A stretch of 64,000 bases of DNA from Saprospiraceae bacterium (lineage in GTDB: Bacteria; Bacteroidota; Bacteroidia; Chitinophagales; Saprospiraceae): the NCBI GenBank assembly GCA_958295895.1, contig CATQHI010000009.1:1-64000 (forward strand), written 5' to 3'. Shown piece after piece: positions 8,643 to 17,070 of the stretch. The number at the start of each line of letters is the position of its first letter. Positions within the stretch are counted from its first letter, which is position 1. A program made the translations under genes and the position numbers. The notes below the pieces were generated by a model, which was given only the letters and a program-made list of their open reading frames with translations, was not told the origin of the DNA and ran no database searches.

Positions 8643-9026
8643 ATGAAGCTACAAGTCCAAGAAAAGCCCCGTCTCCAGCACGGCCGCCACGTCGTCACCA
8701 TCACCGAGATCTCCGAAGGGAAGAGCGAGTACAAGGGTATCCCCTTCTTCGCTGCCCGCATGGAGACCGAGGAGGGGTTCGTCGAGCAGCGCTTCTACGA
8801 CAGCGAGCCCAGCAAGCCCATCCTGGCCGAGCTCATGCGCGCCGTGGAGATGGAGGGCGAGGAGCTCGACACCGAGCAGCTCGTCGGCAAGCAGCTCAGC
8901 GTAGAGGTGCACGAGCGCAGCTACCCCGACCCCGATACCGGGGTGGAAAAGACCATCACCGAGGCCGGCCACTTCCTAAAGGTGGGGGAGGCCGATACCA
9001 GCGACCAACCTGGCAGCAAGGGTTAA
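8643..9026 (+). CDS. Conserved hypothetical protein, 127 residues
   Basis: An acidic soluble protein with no signal peptide or membrane segment. The core reads RHVVTITEISEGKSEYKGIPFFAARMETEEGF, followed by a polar helix-rich middle and LVGKQLSVEVHERSYPDPDTG. The strand-rich layout and the EI.EG.S.YKG.PFF.ARM.T..G pattern resemble phage-type DUF669/single-strand-DNA-accessory small proteins, but I do not recognise it firmly. It is preceded by a 100-base leader with the CAGAG repeat and followed by a strong hairpin, so it is probably transcribed alone. Confidence 0.6.
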   Translation: MKLQVQEKPRLQHGRHVVTITEISEGKSEYKGIPFFAARMETEEGFVEQRFYDSEPSKPILAELMRAVEMEGEELDTEQLVGKQLSVEVHERSYPDPDTGVEKTITEAGHFLKVGEADTSDQPGSKG

Positions 9027-9055
9027 GCGTCTAACAGGTGTCACATCTACGATGA

Positions 9056-9087
9056 ATGGCGTAGCGGAACTAACCCCGCTGCGCCAT
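9056..9087 (+). terminator. Hairpin after the 127-residue protein gene
   Basis: A 12-bp stem (ATGGCGTAGCGG pairing with CCGCTGCGCCAT, one mismatch) closes an 8-base loop 30 bases after the stop at 9026. There is no T run, so it may act as a rho-assisted or processing hairpin. Confidence 0.45.
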
Positions 9088-9136
9088 ACGTCGTTATGGG
9101 GGTACCGTTTGCTAAGCCCCTCCTAGTAGAAATCGA

Positions 9137-11515
9137 ATGAAGCATCTTTTCCTCGCCCTTTTCGCGCTGTGTTGCTCGCTCAGTTTGTTGGCCCAGACCA
9201 ACGTCACCGTTAAGGGTTACGTGCGCGATGCGGCTAACGGCGAGACCCTCATTGGGGCTACCGTCTACCTGGACGCCACCACCAAGGGCACTACCACCAA
9301 CGAATACGGCTTCTACTCCCTCACCGTCGCCCCCGGTACCTACACCCTGGTGGTCACCTACCTGGGCTACGGAGAGCAGCGGCGGGACGTGGAACTGATC
9401 GGCAATCAAACGCTAGACTTCGCCCTGGGTGAGGCCGGCAGCGTCCTGGAGGAAGTGCTGGTGACGGCCACGGAGGAGGACCAGAATGTAAGCACGGTGC
9501 AGATGAGTGTGGAGCAGCTTGACATGAGCACCATCGAGAAGCTGCCCAGTCTGCTCGGGGAGGTCGACGTGCTCCGTAGCATTCAACTTCTGCCGGGCGT
9601 GACTAGCGTAGGCGAGGGTGCGGCCGGCTTCAACGTACGCGGGGGTAGCATCGATCAGAATCTGGTGATCCTGGATGAGGCACCGGTTTTCAATTCCAGC
9701 CACCTGTTCGGCTTCTTTTCGGTCTTCAATCCCGATGCGGTCAAGGGGGTGAAGCTCTATAAGGGCGGGATCCCGGCGCGCTATGGCGGACGGCTCTCCT
9801 CCATCCTCGACGTACGCATGAAGGAGGGGAACAACCAACAGTTCGAGATGCAGGGGGGGATCGGCACCATCTTCAGCCGGCTGAGCGTGGAGGCCCCGCT
9901 GGTGAAGGATAAATCGTCCTTCCTGCTAGCCGGCCGGCGTAGCTACATCGATGTGCTCGCGGCGCCCTTCCTGAGTGGCGACCTATCCGGTACGAAGCTC
10001 AATTTCTATGACCTTACCCTGAAGACAAATTACCGATTTAGCGACCGCGACCAGGTGTTTCTCTCCGGCTACCTCGGCCGTGATGTGTTCAGCCCCGGCG
10101 AGGATGCCGGCTTCAGTTGGGGCAACGCCACGGGCACCCTACGCTGGAATCACCTCTTCACCGATAAGCTCTTCGCCAACCTCACGGCCTACTACAGCGA
10201 CTACGACTACGCCATCGACTTCGGGGACGATCCCAACGAAGATGCTTTCAACTGGGACGCCAGCATCGTCAATACCAGCCTCAAGCCGGAGTTCTCCTAC
10301 TTCATCAGCCCCACTAATGTATTGCGCTTCGGCGGACAGGTGATCCACTACCGCTTCGAGCCGGCCAATGCCGTGGCCGTGAGCCAGGGTGACCGCATCG
10401 ACATCAGCGTCAACCGGCAGTGGGCGCTGGAGTCCGGTGCCTTCGTGGAGCACGAGATCACCCTCTTCGAAAAGCTCAAACTTAACTACGGTATCCGCCT
10501 GAGCCACTTCGCCTACCTCGGCGGCCGCAACGCCTATACCTACGGCGAAGCACCCCGCGAGGGACTACCCCGCCCGCTCACCGGCATTACCCCCACCGAA
10601 CGCGACGAGACCATCAAGGACTGGCTCAACTGGGAGCCGCGCGCCGCTCTACAGTATGCCCTTACCGAAACCAGCTCCGTCAAGGCCAGCTACCAGCGCA
10701 CCGCCCAGTACATCCACCTGCTGAGCAATACCACCGCCTCCATCCCCCTGGACATCTGGACGCCGAGCACCAACAACATCGACCCTCAGCTGGCCGACCA
10801 GGTCGCCGTGGGCTACTTCCGCAACTTCCGGGATAACGCCTTCGAGCTGAGCCTGGAGACCTACTATAAATCCTTCGATAACCTCATCGACTACATCGAC
10901 GGGGCCGATCTAGTACTCAATGAGTTCGTCGAGGGGCAGGTCCTGGTGGGTACCGGCCGGGCCTACGGCACCGAGCTGCAACTGAAAAAAACCAAGGGCC
11001 GCGCCTCGGGCTGGCTCAGCTACACCCTGGCCCGTACCGAGCGGCTCGTGGAGGGCATCAACAACGACGAGTGGTACCCCACCCGCTTTGACCAGACGCA
11101 CAACTTCAACCTCACGGGCTTCTACGAGCTCAACGACCGCGTCACCCTCAGCGCCACCTTCGTCTACAATACCGGCACCCCGCTTACGCTGGCTAACAGC
11201 GGCTACTACCAGCTGGGCTACTACGTGCCGAACAACGCCGGGGATGCCCGCAACAACTTCCGCATCCCGGACTACCACCGCCTGGATGTCTCCCTCACCC
11301 TCGACCCCAAGAAGGAAAAAGCCGACCGCCGCTGGCAGGGGCAGTGGGTCTTCGGGGTGTACAACCTCTATGCCCGCCGCAACCCCTTTACCGTCTACGG
11401 ACAGCAGGCCGACGGGCGCACCGCCCCCGGCTCAGCCATCAGTACCGAAGCCATCAAGCTTTCCGTGGTCGGTAGCCTCGTCCCCTCCGTATCCTACAAC
11501 TTCACCTTCAAATGA
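9137..11515 (+). CDS. TonB-dependent outer membrane receptor with carboxypeptidase-like N-domain
   Basis: The 792-residue protein has a Sec signal peptide (to about residue 21), then a CarboxypepD_reg-like beta-sandwich (VTVKGYVRDAANGETLIGATVY). The plug domain follows, with LPSLLGEVDVLRSIQLLPGV, GFNVRGGSIDQNLVILDEAPV and GGIPARYGGRLSSILDVRMKEG. The remaining 550 or so residues form the 22-strand beta-barrel, ending in an aromatic-poor C-terminal strand (SVSYNFTFK). It lacks the long SusC-type plug signature and partners a DUF4249 lipoprotein, overlapping it by four bases. Such pairs probably import a small ligand such as a siderophore or peptide across the outer membrane, energised by TonB/ExbBD. 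The substrate cannot be read from sequence. Confidence 0.92.
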   Translation: MKHLFLALFALCCSLSLLAQTNVTVKGYVRDAANGETLIGATVYLDATTKGTTTNEYGFYSLTVAPGTYTLVVTYLGYGEQRRDVELIGNQTLDFALGEAGSVLEEVLVTATEEDQNVSTVQMSVEQLDMSTIEKLPSLLGEVDVLRSIQLLPGVTSVGEGAAGFNVRGGSIDQNLVILDEAPVFNSSHLFGFFSVFNPDAVKGVKLYKGGIPARYGGRLSSILDVRMKEGNNQQFEMQGGIGTIFSRLSVEAPLVKDKSSFLLAGRRSYIDVLAAPFLSGDLSGTKLNFYDLTLKTNYRFSDRDQVFLSGYLGRDVFSPGEDAGFSWGNATGTLRWNHLFTDKLFANLTAYYSDYDYAIDFGDDPNEDAFNWDASIVNTSLKPEFSYFISPTNVLRFGGQVIHYRFEPANAVAVSQGDRIDISVNRQWALESGAFVEHEITLFEKLKLNYGIRLSHFAYLGGRNAYTYGEAPREGLPRPLTGITPTERDETIKDWLNWEPRAALQYALTETSSVKASYQRTAQYIHLLSNTTASIPLDIWTPSTNNIDPQLADQVAVGYFRNFRDNAFELSLETYYKSFDNLIDYIDGADLVLNEFVEGQVLVGTGRAYGTELQLKKTKGRASGWLSYTLARTERLVEGINNDEWYPTRFDQTHNFNLTGFYELNDRVTLSATFVYNTGTPLTLANSGYYQLGYYVPNNAGDARNNFRIPDYHRLDVSLTLDPKKEKADRRWQGQWVFGVYNLYARRNPFTVYGQQADGRTAPGSAISTEAIKLSVVGSLVPSVSYNFTFK

Positions 11516-12393
11516 TGCGCCTGCTCTCCCTCCTGCTGCTGACCGCTGCGCTCTACACCTGCACCGACCCCGTGGAGCTCACCACTGACTTCGAGACCCC
11601 GGAGCTGGTGGTCGATGCCTGGCTGACGGACAAATCCGAGCCTCAGACCATCCGCCTCACGCTCAGTCAGGATTACTACGCCAATCGCCTACCCACCGGG
11701 GTGGAGGATGCCGAGGTGGTCGTCTGCCTAGAGTCCGGCGCGGCCTGCTACCCCTTTGTGCACCAGGATTCCGGCCGGTACGTCTGGACGCCCCAGCCGG
11801 GGGAAACCCTCGGCCAGGTCGACGATCGGTTCGTGCTGGGTATCCAGCGCGGCGAGGAGAATTACGCCGCTACCTCCACCATGCGCCGGGTGCCCCCCAT
11901 CGACTCGATCAGCGTGAAGTTAGAGGAGGAGCGTCTTGGACTGGACGAGGGCCTCTACGCCCAACTGTACGCCCGGGACTTCGTCGGAGAGGGGGACGCC
12001 TACCTGATTCGCACCACCATCAACGACACCCTACTCAATCGCCCCCAGGAGCTCAACCTGGCCTACGACGCTACCTTCGATGCCGGCAGTGGAACGGACG
12101 GTATCGTCTTCATCTTCCCTATTCGCTTTAACATCAATAAGCTCGATGATGACGGCGGCTTTGTTGCCCTAGAATCTGGCGACCAAATCAGGGTAGAAAT
12201 CTGGTCGCTTAACCCCGAAGCCTTCTTCTTCCTGAGTGTGGCCCGCGATCAGATTCAGAACGGCGATAACGGCATCTTCCAGATCCCCGTAGCCAACTCC
12301 CCGGGTAACGTGATCGACCTAACGACTGAGGAACCCATCCTGGGTGTATTCAATGTCTCGGCCGTCAGTTCTGCCAGCAGAACAGTAGAATAG
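11512..12393 (+). CDS. DUF4249 family lipoprotein
   Basis: A 293-residue exported protein with a lipoprotein signal ending at a Cys near residue 20 (LYTC). Mature sequence TDFETPELVVDAWLTDKSEPQTIRL is the characteristic DUF4249 opening: an Ig-like beta domain with VEDAEVVV and the RYVWTP strand. The start overlaps the stop of the TonB receptor (ATGA), and in Bacteroidota the two families are regularly coupled. It is likely a surface lipoprotein lid or binding partner of the receptor. The mature protein ends with VFNVSAVSSAS. Function of the family is unproven. Confidence 0.85.
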   Translation: MMRLLSLLLLTAALYTCTDPVELTTDFETPELVVDAWLTDKSEPQTIRLTLSQDYYANRLPTGVEDAEVVVCLESGAACYPFVHQDSGRYVWTPQPGETLGQVDDRFVLGIQRGEENYAATSTMRRVPPIDSISVKLEEERLGLDEGLYAQLYARDFVGEGDAYLIRTTINDTLLNRPQELNLAYDATFDAGSGTDGIVFIFPIRFNINKLDDDGGFVALESGDQIRVEIWSLNPEAFFFLSVARDQIQNGDNGIFQIPVANSPGNVIDLTTEEPILGVFNVSAVSSASRTVE

Positions 12394-12532
12394 ACTTTCA
12401 CTAGCTTTGTAAGCTGTACCGGTAGTCGTATTTTAACGACTCACCCTTAGCGTCCGTTTATTCACCGGCGGGCCCCAGTAAGTCACCACACCCATGCCAA
12501 GCGGTACGCCACTCAAGGGCTGCGACGCTACT

Positions 12533-13087
12533 ATGGAAGACATGGACATCGTCCGTGCCTACCGCGAGCGGAAGCACGCACGCTGCTTTCAGCTCCTCTA
12601 CGAACGCTACGCCGGGCGCATCTACAGCAAGGCGATGACGATGTTGCACCGGGCGGATGAAGCTGAGGATGCTACCCAGGAAATATTCACCAGGGTGTTC
12701 CTTAACCTGCACAAGTTCGAGGGGCAGAGTAAATTCTCCACCTGGGTGTACTCCATCACCTACAACCTCTGCATCGATAAGATCCGTAAGGATAGGCGCA
12801 ATCGCGACCTGTTTGCCGAGGAGGTTGCCGATCCTCCCGAACCAGTAGACGAGGTACCCGACGAGACCTTACTCACCATGCAACTCGACGAGCTCCGCTA
12901 CGTACTCGGTGAGCTCAGCGAGGGGGAGCGTACCTTACTGTTGATGAAGTACAAGGACGGGGTCAAGATTAAAGCCATGGCCCACCTGCTGGGTAAGAAA
13001 GAATCAGCCGTCAAGATGCAGCTCAAGCGCACCAAGGAAAAGGCCAAACGCATCCACGACCGGCAGTTCGCCCGGCTAGCTTCCTAA
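12533..13087 (+). CDS. ECF-type RNA polymerase sigma factor
   Basis: A 184-residue sigma-70 family protein from this start (197 from an upstream ATG at 12494). Region 2 is seen in HRADEAEDATQEIFTRVFLNLHKFEG and FSTWVYSITYNLCIDKIRKDRR; region 4 in ELSEGERTLLLMKYKDGVKIKAMAHLLGKKESAVKMQLKRT. Between them lies a short acidic linker. ATG 12533 (MEDMDIVRAYR) is preferred because homology begins at DIVRAYRE. A TAGCTTTG box at 12402 is a possible promoter. The small gene that follows four bases later is probably co-transcribed and may be an accessory or anti-sigma-like partner. Confidence 0.9.
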   Translation: MEDMDIVRAYRERKHARCFQLLYERYAGRIYSKAMTMLHRADEAEDATQEIFTRVFLNLHKFEGQSKFSTWVYSITYNLCIDKIRKDRRNRDLFAEEVADPPEPVDEVPDETLLTMQLDELRYVLGELSEGERTLLLMKYKDGVKIKAMAHLLGKKESAVKMQLKRTKEKAKRIHDRQFARLAS

Positions 13088-13091
13088 GCCC

Positions 13092-13358
13092 ATGAATGCA
13101 TTCCTATCGCTACGGGACGAAGACCTGGCTGCCTTTACCGAGGAGCGCAGTACCGCCGTGCGCGAGCGGGTGGAGGGAAGTCTACGGTCGGCCGAGCACA
13201 TCGGCAGTATCATCGAGCTCTTTGGTCCCCTTATGGCCGATACCCTCAGCGTGATGGGAGGCGGCAATCCGCTGCTTGAGGACGAGCACTACCTTACCCT
13301 ACAGGAGGGAGACGATAACGATCCCTACGGCGCGCCCCCCCGGGGTCCTAATCGCTAA
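13092..13358 (+). CDS. Small protein coupled to the ECF sigma factor
   Basis: An 88-residue acidic protein starting four bases after the sigma-factor stop. It begins MNAFLSLRDEDLAAF, has an amphipathic helical middle (RERVEGSLRSAEHIGSIIELFGPLM) and a disordered tail (DDNDPYGAPPRGPNR). There is no signal or transmembrane helix, so it is not a classic membrane anti-sigma factor. I do not recognise the family. Position and size suggest a partner of the sigma factor. Confidence 0.6.
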   Translation: MNAFLSLRDEDLAAFTEERSTAVRERVEGSLRSAEHIGSIIELFGPLMADTLSVMGGGNPLLEDEHYLTLQEGDDNDPYGAPPRGPNR

Positions 13359-13369
13359 CTCACCCGCGC

Positions 13370-14224
13370 ATGCAATCCGTACTCGAAATTCTCCGCCTGC
13401 AGGCTCTGCAACTGCTCAACACGCTACCCGCCATGGCTAAGGCGCTGGTCGTCTTCCTCATCGGCTACCTCCTGGCCAAGCTGCTCTACCAGCTGATCCG
13501 CCGCCTAGTGGCTGCCTCGGGCTTTGACCGCCTGAGCGAGAAGGTGATGCAGATCGAACTGTTTCAGAAGTTCAATCTCCCGCTCGTACCCAGCCGGGTG
13601 CTCGCGGCCATCGTGTACTATTTCGTGCTTATCATTTTCACCATGGCGGCGGTAGATGCTCTGGGTATGGAGAAGCTTTCCGAGCTCATGGCTCAGTTGG
13701 TGGCCTACCTGCCCAATGCCGTGACGGCCTTCATCATCCTCATTGGGGGCATCTTCCTGGCCGACCGCCTCAAGCGGGTGGTGGTCTCGGCCTGCCGCTC
13801 GCTGGGTATCCCCTCGGGAAATCTGATCGGCAACGCCGTATTCTACTTCATCCTGCTCAACGTCATCCTGATCGCCCTCAAGCAGGCCCAGCTTCAGACG
13901 GAGTTCATGGAAAACAACATCAGCATCATCCTGGCGGGGATCGCAGGTGCTTTTGCCATCGGCTACGGCATGGCTTCCCGGCACATCATGGGCAACATCC
14001 TGGCCAGCTTCTACAACCGCGATCAGCTGCAGCTAGGCGATGAGGTAAGCATCGGCGAGCGGCGCGGCGAGATCATCCACCTTAATAACGTCACCATCAC
14101 GCTGCGGGGCGAGGAGTCCGACTTCACCATCCCCTTCAGCAAGCTCAGCAGCGAGGGCTTCGAGATGCACAGCCGGCGGGAGGCGGGCCGGCGGCAGCAA
14201 CTGCCCCCGCATTTGGAGGGATAA
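13370..14224 (+). CDS. MscS-like mechanosensitive channel family protein
   Basis: A 284-residue inner-membrane protein with about five hydrophobic helices (residues 20-38, 78-96, 115-133, 160-178 and 182-205). The last pair, NISIILAGIAGAFAIGYGMASRHIMGN, resembles the pore helix and gate of MscS-type channels, followed by a short MscS beta domain (LQLGDEVSIGERRGEIIHLNNVTITLRGE). That domain is much shorter than in full MscS, ending in a charged tail. Likely role: osmotic safety valve or small conductance channel. It follows the sigma-factor pair by 12 bases and may share its transcript. Confidence 0.78.
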   Translation: MQSVLEILRLQALQLLNTLPAMAKALVVFLIGYLLAKLLYQLIRRLVAASGFDRLSEKVMQIELFQKFNLPLVPSRVLAAIVYYFVLIIFTMAAVDALGMEKLSELMAQLVAYLPNAVTAFIILIGGIFLADRLKRVVVSACRSLGIPSGNLIGNAVFYFILLNVILIALKQAQLQTEFMENNISIILAGIAGAFAIGYGMASRHIMGNILASFYNRDQLQLGDEVSIGERRGEIIHLNNVTITLRGEESDFTIPFSKLSSEGFEMHSRREAGRRQQLPPHLEG

Positions 14225-14236
14225 TCGTGCATCGGT

Positions 14237-14244
14237 TAGTTTTA
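14237..14244 (+). promoter_or_regulatory. TAGTTTTA -7-like box before the DUF3078 gene
   Basis: TAGTTTTA lies four bases before the ATG at 14249, matching TAnnTTTG at all but the last base. Its position implies a nearly leaderless transcript. Confidence 0.3.
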
Positions 14245-14248
14245 CCGC

Positions 14249-15268
14249 ATGAAGTATACCCCCCTTGTTTTGCTGCTCTTATTGTATAGCAGCAGCCCCG
14301 TGTATGCACAAAAAGAGAAGGAAGAAATCCCCGAAGGGTGGCGCTTCGGCGTCGGCATCGGACTCGACGTATCCCAGCTCCTCAACATCAACCCCCGGCA
14401 GGGAGCTGCCCAGAACCGCCTGGGACTGGAGGGCGCCTTCAACGGCTTCGCCAACCTGAAACGCGGCCGCCAGGCCTGGGACAACACCGTGCTGTGGCAG
14501 TTCGGCCTGCAGCGCATCGGCTCGGGCACCGTTACCCAGGGGTCTAGCGACAAGGTGCCCTTCCAGAAGACCATCGACGAGTTCCGCCTGGCCAGCAAGT
14601 ACGGTATCCAGATCAAGCCCGAGGGCCGGCTGTACTACTCCGTCAACGGCACCTTCATGAGCCAGATCCTGCCGACCTACCAGTTTCCGGACCGCGCATC
14701 CGGCAATTACGTTACGGACTTCCTCGAAACCGGCCGTAGCCCACGTTCTAAATTCCTCTCCCCGGCCACGGCTACCGCCTCTCTCGGTATCGATTACAAA
14801 CCCGTGGAAGAGTTGTCTATTTTCTTCTCCCCCTTGTCCAGCAAATTCATCATCGTAGCAAGCGACAGCATTGCCGCCCGGGGGGTACACGGCAACGAGG
14901 TCAGTGGCGAGGCTAACGCACTGGGCATCTACCCCGCATACAAAAACATCGATGCCCAGCTCGGAGCCCTGCTACAGGTACAGTACAAGACTTCTTTTCT
15001 GACCGACGACCGGGCCACCTTCACCTCCAACCTTACCCTCTACGCCAACTACCTGCGCGACCCGCAAAACATCGACATCGATTGGCTCAACGGCCTCTCC
15101 TTCGCCCTCACCGAGCACCTGCAGATCAACCTGTTCGTCAATGCCTTCTACGACGACAACATCCGCGTACAGGTCACCGACAACGACCAGCCCAACGGTA
15201 CCCTCGGCCTCGGCCAGCGCATCAGCATCACCCAGCAACTGCTCATCAGCTACGCACGCACCTTCTAG
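14249..15268 (+). CDS. DUF3078 family outer-membrane/periplasmic protein
   Basis: A 339-residue protein with a signal peptide cleaved after VYAQ. The mature part starts EEIPEGWRFGVGIGLDVSQLLNINPRQGA and continues with alternating aromatic beta strands (KLGLEGAFNGFANLKRG-type, WDNTVLWQFGLQRIG, RLASKYGIQI, YYSVNGTFMSQ). It ends SITQQLLISYARTF with a terminal Phe, as expected for a barrel folded by BamA. The family is conserved in Bacteroidota with unknown function. The gene is followed after six bases by the uracil-DNA-glycosylase-like gene. Confidence 0.82.
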   Translation: MKYTPLVLLLLLYSSSPVYAQKEKEEIPEGWRFGVGIGLDVSQLLNINPRQGAAQNRLGLEGAFNGFANLKRGRQAWDNTVLWQFGLQRIGSGTVTQGSSDKVPFQKTIDEFRLASKYGIQIKPEGRLYYSVNGTFMSQILPTYQFPDRASGNYVTDFLETGRSPRSKFLSPATATASLGIDYKPVEELSIFFSPLSSKFIIVASDSIAARGVHGNEVSGEANALGIYPAYKNIDAQLGALLQVQYKTSFLTDDRATFTSNLTLYANYLRDPQNIDIDWLNGLSFALTEHLQINLFVNAFYDDNIRVQVTDNDQPNGTLGLGQRISITQQLLISYARTF

Positions 15269-15274
15269 CACCCC

Positions 15275-15877
15275 ATGGCCAAGGGCTTCACCCCCATCTA
15301 CGACCACCCCCTGCTTACCCAGGCCCGCGCCTGCACGGTCTGCGCCGCCCACCTGCCCCTGGGCCCCAACCCCATCTTCCGCATTCATCCGGACTGCACC
15401 GTCGCCCTCATCAGCCAGGCCCCCGGCCGGCTGGCCCACCTATCGAGCGTAGCCTGGGACGACCCCAGCGGCCGCCGCCTGCGCGACTGGCTCGGCGTCA
15501 CGGATGAGGAGTTCTTCCGTACCCCCACCTTCGCCGTCCTGCCCATCGGCTTCTGCTACCCCGGCAAGGGCAAGGGCGGCGACCTACCCCCCCGCCCCGA
15601 GTGCGCCCCGCTCTGGCAGGACCCTCTGCTGAGCCTCATGCCAAACCTCAAACTCAGGGTCCTCATCGGTGCCTACTCCCAGGCCCATTACCTCGGTGAC
15701 CGCCGCAAGAAGAACCTCACCGAGACCGTACGCAACTACCGGGAGTATCTACCGGAGTACTTCCCTATCCCCCACCCGAGCCCCCGCAATGGCATCTACC
15801 TGCGCCGCAACCCCTGGTTCGAGGAGGACAATGTGCCGCACCTTCAGGAGCTGGTCGCCCAGAACCTGAGGTCCTAG
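15275..15877 (+). CDS. Uracil-DNA glycosylase superfamily protein
   Basis: A 200-residue soluble protein. It opens with a CxxC pair (ARACTVCAAHLPLGPNP), has the active-site-like strand VALISQAPGRLAHLSSVAWDDPSGRRLRDWLG and ends with the conserved HPSPRNGIYLRRNPWF region. These are the features of UDG superfamily members of the YhjU/'uracil-DNA glycosylase family protein' type common in Bacteroidota. The expected role is removal of uracil or other damaged bases from DNA, but activity is unproven for this subgroup. The stop overlaps the convergent SDR gene by four bases. Confidence 0.8.
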   Translation: MAKGFTPIYDHPLLTQARACTVCAAHLPLGPNPIFRIHPDCTVALISQAPGRLAHLSSVAWDDPSGRRLRDWLGVTDEEFFRTPTFAVLPIGFCYPGKGKGGDLPPRPECAPLWQDPLLSLMPNLKLRVLIGAYSQAHYLGDRRKKNLTETVRNYREYLPEYFPIPHPSPRNGIYLRRNPWFEEDNVPHLQELVAQNLRS

Positions 15878-16560
15878 ATAGCCCCCAGCCCCCCGTCCAT
15901 TCCGATCACCTGCCCCGTGATAAAGGCCGCCTGTTCCCCCAGCAGGTAGGCCGCCATACTGGCGATCTCCCCCGCCGTACCCACCCGATTCAGGGGGTGC
16001 CGCTTGGCACTGGCCTCCCGCTTATCGTCGCTGGCCAGCAGCTTTTCGGCCAGCGGCGTATCGGTGAGCGAGGGGGCAATGCAGTTGACGCGTACGCCCG
16101 GTGCATATTCTGCCGCCAGACTCCGCGTCAGCCCCTCGATGGCCCCCTTGGCCGCGGCGATCGCAGCGTGAAAGGGCATGCCCCGCTGCACGGCCACGGT
16201 CGAAAACAGCACCACGGCGGCTCGCTCGCTCTGCTTCAGCGTTCGCTCGGCGGCCTGTAGGCAGCGCACGGCCCCCACTACGTTGAGCTCGAAGGCCTCC
16301 CGGAAGGCATCCGGTTTGAGGCTGCGGAAGGACCGTAGGTCGATGCTACCGGGGCAGTACACTAATCCGTCGAGTTGATCGGGTACGGCAGATTTGAAGT
16401 CGGCACTATCGTCCGTCACGTCGAGGGAAGTGAAGGTCACGCTACTAGGCAGGTCGCGGCGTTCGCGGGCCCACACATGCAGGGTGTGGCCGGCCTGTAG
16501 CAGTTGGTCGACGAGGGCGCGGCCAATCCCGGAGGAGCCGCCCACAATAAGGTAGGTCAT
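15874..16560 (-). CDS. Short-chain dehydrogenase/reductase
   Basis: A 228-residue SDR with the cofactor motif GGSSGIGRALVDQLL at the N-terminus, an Asp-rich strand 3 (TSLDVTDD), and the C-terminal INCIAPSLTDTPLAEKLL and ITGQVIGMDGGLG. The catalytic region reads AVVLFSTVAVQRGMPFHAAIAAAKGAIEGL: the usual YxxxK Tyr is replaced, with H/A at that place, while the Lys remains. A changed Tyr suggests altered or absent dehydrogenase activity. It lies downstream of HU but is separated by a hairpin. Confidence 0.82.
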   Translation of the reverse strand: MTYLIVGGSSGIGRALVDQLLQAGHTLHVWARERRDLPSSVTFTSLDVTDDSADFKSAVPDQLDGLVYCPGSIDLRSFRSLKPDAFREAFELNVVGAVRCLQAAERTLKQSERAAVVLFSTVAVQRGMPFHAAIAAAKGAIEGLTRSLAAEYAPGVRVNCIAPSLTDTPLAEKLLASDDKREASAKRHPLNRVGTAGEIASMAAYLLGEQAAFITGQVIGMDGGLGAI

Positions 16561-16574
16561 GGGGTAGAAGTAGA

Positions 16575-16607
16575 ACGACCCGGCCGGCGCGGTGCCGGTC
16601 GGGTCGT
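16575..16607 (-). terminator. Hairpin downstream of the HU gene
   Basis: A 14-bp stem with one mismatch (ACGACCCGGCCGGC against GCCGGTCGGGTCGT) lies between the HU stop and the SDR start, both on the minus strand. The T run is weak, so termination strength is uncertain. Confidence 0.5.
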
Positions 16608-16648
16608 TGGGTCAGGGCCTTTAGCGGGCCTAATGGGGCCGGGCCGGT

Positions 16649-16921
16649 TTAGTTGACCGACTCGCTGAGTTTCTTACCGGGCTTGAACTTGACGACGTTC
16701 TTGGCGGCAATCTGGATGGTCTCGTTGGTGCGGGGGTTACGGCCTTCGCGGGCGGGGCGGTTAGTGACCGAGAAGGTACCGAAGCCGATCAGGCTCACGC
16801 TATCCTCGTCCTTCAGGGCGCTCTCAATGGCGTCCGTCATAGCGCTGAGTGCCTTTTCGGCTTGGTCCTTGGTGAGGTCAGCTTGGTCGGCAATGGCCGA
16901 TACGAGTTCTCCTTTATTCAT
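16649..16921 (-). CDS. HU family DNA-binding protein
   Basis: A 90-residue histone-like protein of standard length: N-terminal helices (MNKGELVSAIADQADLTK), then the HU signature GFGTFSVTNRPAREGRNP and the C-terminal KNVVKFKPGKKLSESVN. It binds and bends DNA as a dimer and compacts the nucleoid. The beta-arm Pro is present at the RNP position. The gene stands alone with a hairpin after it, fitting a highly expressed single gene. Confidence 0.95.
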   Translation of the reverse strand: MNKGELVSAIADQADLTKDQAEKALSAMTDAIESALKDEDSVSLIGFGTFSVTNRPAREGRNPRTNETIQIAAKNVVKFKPGKKLSESVN

Positions 16922-17070
16922 TACTAGGTTAATTTGGTTGTGAGTCGATGAGTGTTCCCACCGCCAGGAATGCCCTGGTTTACGGGTGCAAACGTAGAAA
17001 TTTCCGCGGTGTTTATGCGCCTTTCCCTTATTTTCCTTGTGCTTGGGGGGTGTTTTAGGGGGGCGGGGCC

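Noticed and set aside
13934-13951. A near match to the 18-bp motif inside the MscS-like gene (minus strand)
   Set aside because: It needs an extra base and encodes a naturally conserved AGIAGA stretch, so it is probably coincidence.
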